A DNA stretch of 64,000 nt. Source: Tritrichomonas musculus (taxonomy: Eukaryota > Parabasalia > Tritrichomonadida > Tritrichomonadidae). The notes below the pieces were generated by a model. The model saw only the letters and a list, made by a program, of their open reading frames with translations. It was not told the DNA's origin and made no database searches. Positions within the stretch are counted from its first letter, which is position 1. Each line of letters starts with the position of its first letter. The stretch is taken from NCBI GenBank assembly GCA_039105265.1, contig JAPFFF010000058.1, forward strand, positions 372,001 through 436,000. The letters run 5' to 3'. A program made the translations under genes and the position numbers. Shown here one piece after another: positions 59,384 through 64,000 of this stretch.

Positions 59384-60300
59384 TCAACATTCAGATAAAT
59401 ATTTCTGTAGTCATTGAAAAAATTCAAAGGATATTTGAAATTTTGAATATCATTGAATACTGATATATTTAAAATCTACAATTTTTAAACATATACTGTA
59501 ATTGGGAAAACCATTACCTACAATTAACTATTAACTACGTTCAAAAAGTTTAAATGTTATCAATTTTTAAATTAAAAGTAAATTTTGAATTACATTTTCT
59601 CAGGGAATTTGAATTAATAAACAATATTAACTTTTTTATTGTCATTTCAATTATGTAGTAGTTTTATAAATTCAACCTTTGCTTTTCCAATTACTGTATT
59701 ATATTTGTTTCAAAAGATATTGAATCTACTTATTGAAATAATTTCAATAAAGTTGACAATAAAAAAAGTTATAGAATTCAAAAAAAGTTATTCGGGCATT
59801 GAATTTTTTTCATATATTAATTTAATCGTAAAAGATTATTCCATAAAGTAAAATCTATTAGCTGTATTTAACATTAAAATTATGTTTTCAAATATATTAG
59901 AACAAAATATATGCATATCTTAAAACATTAGATTACGACTATCAATGGATAAACCTATTTATAAAAAAAACGATGATTTTTTAGATTTTCATATCATTAC
60001 TATCTGATGTGAGGTGAATAAACAAAAGATATTTTTACCTTTTTTTATATATTTGTCATAGCACTTGCCTACCTAATTTTTTTTTGCTAAAAAAAAGGCA
60101 TTTCGATGAAATTTTGAAAATTAATAAAAATTTTAAATATTATTCCAAATAATGATAGTAAAACAGCTAAAAATGATATTATTTAAACAAAAACTTTACT
60201 TTTTAATAATAAATAAATATTATATAATAACTAAAAAATTTTGCTTTTTTTTTGTTTTTCCACGCTCACCTCAGATCATTACATAAAATTTACGAGTTTT
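59384..60300. other. hAT 5' flank, no gene
   Basis: AT-rich DNA upstream of the hAT transposase, presumably holding its promoter. About 60065-60366 is matched in inverted orientation at 63347-63655, confirming this as hAT terminal sequence. Confidence 0.55.
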
Positions 60301-60369
60301 TCTTAAAAAAAATTTTAGGATAAATTTAGGATAAAATTTTGTTTAAAGGATAAATTTCCACAGCTAAAT

Positions 60370-62040
60370 GATTGTATATTAAAAATTATGCTGTTTTTAG
60401 AGGTTAAAATCAACATATGCTATATTTGCTTTAGCAATATCTTGTTAAATAATTCAAATTTATCGAATATTATTGCATTATGTAATACAATAAATACTGT
60501 TTTAAACAATTTTATATTATTCTTAGTTATTCCCTGGATCATTTTCTAAACCAGTAGCATTATTTTCATTTAATTTTATCTCAGAGCATTGGCTTGACAG
60601 CATAGTTAAAATAGTATTATATTATTTTATGAATTGTAAAAGTATATAACAATATTATTTATTTATTAGTGTATGTGTTTAGATAATATATTTTGAAGAT
60701 AATTGAGTTTTATTTATCGTTTCATATTTATGATAGATTATGGCACATTTTAAGAGTAAAAAAAAATCAGCCCTGAATTTTTTAATGTCATTAATTTATT
60801 TTTATTAATAAAAGATATTATGTGGAATATTAAAATATTATGCAATATTTCCTATCAATTATTAAGATAATACTATTTTTTAATAAGCAAATATAAAGTA
60901 TTCAATTATGGTTGAAAATTGAATACTTTATGGTAAAATATTAATGAAAAAGTTGTTCAAAGAAAAATAAAATATATGTTTATCTTAAAAAAAAATTCTA
61001 TAAATGCATTACATTTTTTATTTATATAATATATTACTAGTATAAAATGGAATATTTCTGTATTAGATACTTTTTCATCAAAAAAAACTAAAAATACCTA
61101 ATTTTGCTAACAAAAACTATTAAATGGAAAATTTATTAATTAAGTATATGTGTATATTAATAATAAACTGGTTTGTTCCATGAAACACAATTTTCAACTG
61201 ATTTTTTTGGATTATTTTCAAATATCTTATCAATCTAATTTTTTCCTCAATAATGCTATTTTACACAATAAACGAGTTTTTTGGTCAGAATATATCAATT
61301 GTATAGTAAAACAGTTTTTAAAAATTAAAAACTTATTGAAATATTGTTTGAAAAACAAATTAACGTATATTAACGTATATATAAAATTGAAAAAAATTGT
61401 TTTATTTTGTTATAGTTGAGGGACTATTCAAATTTATTGATGTATTATATTTATATACCATATAATATAACTATTGTCATATGTCATTTGATATACTCCA
61501 CTTTTAATCGAAAAATAGAATAATTGATTGCTATTAAAATTAAATTATTTCAAGTTTTTTTGGTAAAATTCTAAAACTCACAAAGCAAAAGATATTCAAA
61601 TTTAAGGATATTTTTTGAATATATCCATGAAATTAGCAGAAAATCTTTGCATCAAAAAAAAGCTCTCAATATTTTTAAGCATTTTTCTCTGAAATGAGCA
61701 GGAATTTTCTTTAGTTATTTAGGTTTTTAATTGCCCTTGAACCAAAGAACCTGTAGATATGATATGAAGAAAAAATTCAGGCAATTTAAAAATTTTGTCT
61801 CCTCTTTTTAAACTATAAAATAGCCAATATATCGAAAAAAAAAATAATCAAATCGAATATCATATTCTTCAATTTTTGTAAAAAAGTTATCAAAATGCTA
61901 TTTATATGCATTACAAGCCAATTCAAAGATCGTTTTGTAATAATAATCAGTTTTTTTAAATAAAATTTAATTCTTTTGAATTTTTAAAGTTTTTTATTCA
62001 ATTTTTAAAAAAGTATTGAATTTAAATTGAATATTTGAAT
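60370..62040. other. Right interior of the pogo element, no gene
   Basis: 1.7 kb of AT-rich DNA between the hAT insertion and the right terminal repeat of the pogo element. A 89-codon chance frame at 61150-61419 has no protein character. Confidence 0.5.
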
Positions 62041-62100
62041 TAAAAATGTGATATGAAACCCACTTATTCCTATTGAAACCCACTTTTTCCCGACACTCTA

Positions 62101-62992
62101 CGTTAAATATAAAATTCTTAACGTTCATTTTGGTTTTTATTCTTTTTATGTGAAAACATGAAGCAATCTAAAGCAAAAAAATCAATTATAGAAATATAAT
62201 AGATTGAATAGATCCGATATTTGGAAATAAAGGATAGTAATAAGCTTATTACTAGAATTCAGATAATCACATACAACTTGGAAAGAAATTTATATTATTA
62301 AATGATAGTATCATTATTTATATATTCCAAAAATTAGGATTTCAGATTTTTAAATTACAAAAAGTTGGTAATTGCTAAAAAGAAATTACCTATTCTATTT
62401 AATTTCAAAATATTTACGACCTAAACAATAAACTTAAGTTAAATTTATATAAATACTTCATAAATTCACACGATTTTGGTACTAGCTCATCTTCTACTGC
62501 AAAAAATTGAAAAAATACCAATGAATAAAAACAATTTTCAAGAAATTATAATTATTTTTAATAATTACTTTTGATTTTTATCATTTATTTGCTTTAATTT
62601 TTTTTCTTATGGGTTTTCTTAAAGGTATGGAAACTTCCATCCACTCGACAGATCATTTTTATTTCAGAATATAATTTTTTAATGATAGTATTAATGATAA
62701 ATATAATATAAAAAAGGCATATTTTTAGAGAGGAATTTAAGATAAAGATAGATTATTTTTTTCCAAAAAATTGAATCCAAATCTGGCTATTTTAATTCAA
62801 AAAAAAATATAATTATTTTTATTTTATTATTACTTTTTCAAATATAATTATATAAATATATTATATTTTGTACCGAAATAACGCGTAATTCGTTGGATTG
62901 ATATTTCATATCATAAGTGATATGAACCAATTTGACCTAACAGGTAAATTTTTTTTGACCTAAAAGATGAATTTATTTTTTCCAAAAGTTAT
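62101..62992. other. Host intergenic DNA upstream of the truncated gene
   Basis: AT-rich, outside the transposon nest. I see no frame or repeat. It should contain the promoter of the gene fragment at 62993. Confidence 0.45.
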
Positions 62993-63349
62993 ATGAGTTT
63001 CTTTGAGAAATTGTTTCATATTTTTCCTCACATTTATATTTCAAATTCAATTCCCTGTTCTTTTAAACCATCTTTTCCATTCAAAAATGATGAACAAAAT
63101 AGAATCTTTAAGAAATTAAAAAATCATTTAGATTTGTTAGAAAATTATTTGCTGGACAACACACAACAAAGTCCCCAAATTTTACCAAATAAAAGCGATT
63201 CGCAAAGCAAATCTCTAGAAGATTTTAACAAATCACGGATAACTAAACCAAATAGAGATAATTCTTTCACAATTTCTTTCCCTAAATCTCAAACAAGCTC
63301 TCCGATTTTGCATAAAAAATATAGTGAAGAATCATTCATAAATTCTTAG
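62993..63349 (+). pseudogene. N-terminal fragment of a host gene cut by a hAT insertion
   Basis: 118 codons from ATG 62993 encode ordinary-looking protein: a helical start (MSFFEKLFHIFPHIY), FKNDEQNRIFKKLKNHLDLL, then a Ser/Pro/Lys-rich tail. I do not recognise the family. The stop TAG at 63347-63349 is the first three bases of a hAT terminal repeat (TAGGTGTGGAAATTTATCC), so the original gene must have continued. The rest is beyond the window or lost. Confidence 0.6.
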
Positions 63350-64000
63350 GTGTGGAAATTTATCCTTTCAACAAAATTTTATCCTAAATTTATCCTAAAT
63401 TTTTTTTTTAAGAAAAACTCGTAAATTTTAAGTAATGATCTGAGGAAAGCGTGGAAAAACAAAAAAAAAACAAAATTTTTTAATTTAAATATAATATTTA
63501 TTTATTATTAAAAAGGAAAGTTTTTGTTTAAATAATATCATTTTTAGCTGTTTTATTATCATTATTTGGAATATTATTTAAAATTTTTATTGCAATTTTC
63601 AAAATTTGCGAGAATTGCTTTTTTTTCATCGAAAAAAATTAGTTAATCAAAAACAATAGTAGTAATAGTATGTCCCGAATGGCGGGTCGAATAATTTTTC
63701 CAGGTCTCCCAATACCAGGAACCAAGCTCAAAACCTCATTTTGAAAATTAACGAAAAAATTATCCACAGGGTTTAAATTTTAATTAGCCTCCATAATCTG
63801 TTGTAGAACAAGGCCTGTCATAAAGCGCTAAACACTCATTTTAAAATTTATTTCAAAGTTAATTCGGGATTTAATTTCGGCGCTTTACGCCATAGTCAAG
63901 CGAAGCTTGATTTTAAATAAGGGCTCCAGAATGAATCTGAGAACAAGTTATAAAATTTTAAATTAAGAATTTGTTTTTTTTTATCTTATTTAAAAATGCA
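63347..64000. mobile_element. Second hAT copy (one end, runs off window)
   Basis: TAGGTGTGGAAATTTATCC and the following 300 bases match the reverse complement of 60065-60366, the end of the hAT element at 46240-60366. The other end is outside the window. A Polinton end is inserted 311 bases in. Confidence 0.75.
63658..64000. mobile_element. Second Polinton end (fossil, runs off window)
   Basis: From AGTAGTAATAGTATGTCCCG at 63658 the sequence follows the left end of the Polinton at 47121 almost base for base for about 300 bases, then diverges near 63965. Age: young, as differences are very few. The body is beyond the window, so nothing can be said about its completeness. AACAAT (63652-63657) would be its candidate 6-bp duplication. 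Confidence 0.85.

Larger units (their letters stand above)
46240..60366 (-). mobile_element. hAT-type transposon, interrupted by a Polinton and a TA-flanked element
   Basis: Ends TAGCTGTGGAAATTTATCC (46240) and its complement ending CCACAGCTA (60366) match, followed inward by TTTAGGATAAA on both sides. The transposase at 57647-59383 is hAT. GATTGTAT abuts the left end (46232-46239) and occurs three bases beyond the right end (60370-60377), so the expected 8-bp duplication is likely but not exact. Without its insertions (47121-55137 and 55472-57608) it is about 4 kb, the usual size. A second end of this family is at 63347. Confidence 0.75.
33352..62098. mobile_element. Pogo/Tigger-type DNA transposon split by nested insertions
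   Basis: Terminal inverted repeats start GAGTGTCGGGAAAAAGTGGG at 33352 and mirror 62041-62098 over nearly 60 bases with few differences. Each is bordered by TA (33350-33351 and 62099-62100), the target duplication of the Tc1/mariner/pogo superfamily. The transposase frames lie just inside the left end. Everything between 35584-46074 and 46240-60366 is inserted later; removing those leaves about 4.1 kb. It is the outermost, hence the oldest, shell of the nest. Confidence 0.75.

Noticed and set aside
61150-61419. 89-codon frame in the pogo right interior
   Set aside because: AT-driven composition and no similarity to any transposase part; probably chance.
33352-62098. Retrotransposon or retroviral content in the nest
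   Set aside because: No reverse transcriptase motif (YxDD) or direct long terminal repeats were seen; all defined elements have inverted ends.

Overview
The window looks like nuclear DNA of a parabasalid (trichomonad) flagellate, closer in feel to Tritrichomonas than to Trichomonas vaginalis. The evidence is: very AT-rich intergenic DNA with long A/T runs; long, apparently intronless genes; TCA-type initiator motifs 13-33 bases before several start codons; a PAS/cyclase multipass membrane protein; a four-cysteine CCG tetraspanin; TOR-like and PI4-kinase-like giants; flagellar/microtubule proteins; and Polinton/Maverick DNA. The species is an inference.

Host genes occupy two blocks. Block 1 (1-5 kb): a partial multipass PAS/cyclase-homology protein and an alpha-tubulin acetyltransferase (ATAT1/MEC-17), both on the minus strand. 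Block 2 (12.7-32.7 kb): a Mei2-like two-RRM protein, PI 4-kinase III alpha, a DRC10/IQCD-like axonemal coiled-coil protein, a TOR-like PIKK, a DM10 (EFHC/Rib72-type) protein, a tetraspanin, a coiled-coil protein and a TBC-like protein. Three of these (ATAT1, DRC10, DM10) point to microtubules and axonemes. A truncated host gene lies at 63 kb.

Between the host blocks lies a 6.9 kb MULE-type non-autonomous element (5080-12014) with 9-bp target-site duplications. It carries a 3.1 kb minisatellite of 14/15-bp units and a decayed, G+C-richer coding relic. A 409-bp relative with the same terminal repeats and its own 9-bp duplication sits at 29848-30256.

From 33.35 to 62.10 kb is a nest of transposons read from their terminal repeats. 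A pogo/Tigger-type element (TA duplication) is interrupted twice. One insert is a TA-flanked mariner-like element (35584-46074) that holds a complete-looking MULE (36026-45257, 9-bp duplication ATTGGTATG, 791-aa transposase, repeat-laden terminal repeats), which in turn holds a palindromic fold-back element (37.09-39.72 kb) with 64-bp tandem repeats in its arms. The other insert is a hAT element (46240-60366) holding a Polinton (47121-55137, 6-bp duplication AAGGAT) and a second TA-flanked element (55472-57608) with a perfect 44-bp-arm hairpin.

The most novel item is inside the Polinton: a 4.57 kb cassette (50321-54895) with its own 319-bp terminal inverted repeats and four co-directional open genes that I cannot assign to a known family. 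Where the Polinton would normally encode the rest of its genes, only this cassette is present. The window ends with a second hAT end (63347) interrupting a host gene, and a second Polinton end (63658) inside that hAT. No calculation or database search was done; all alignments are by eye.
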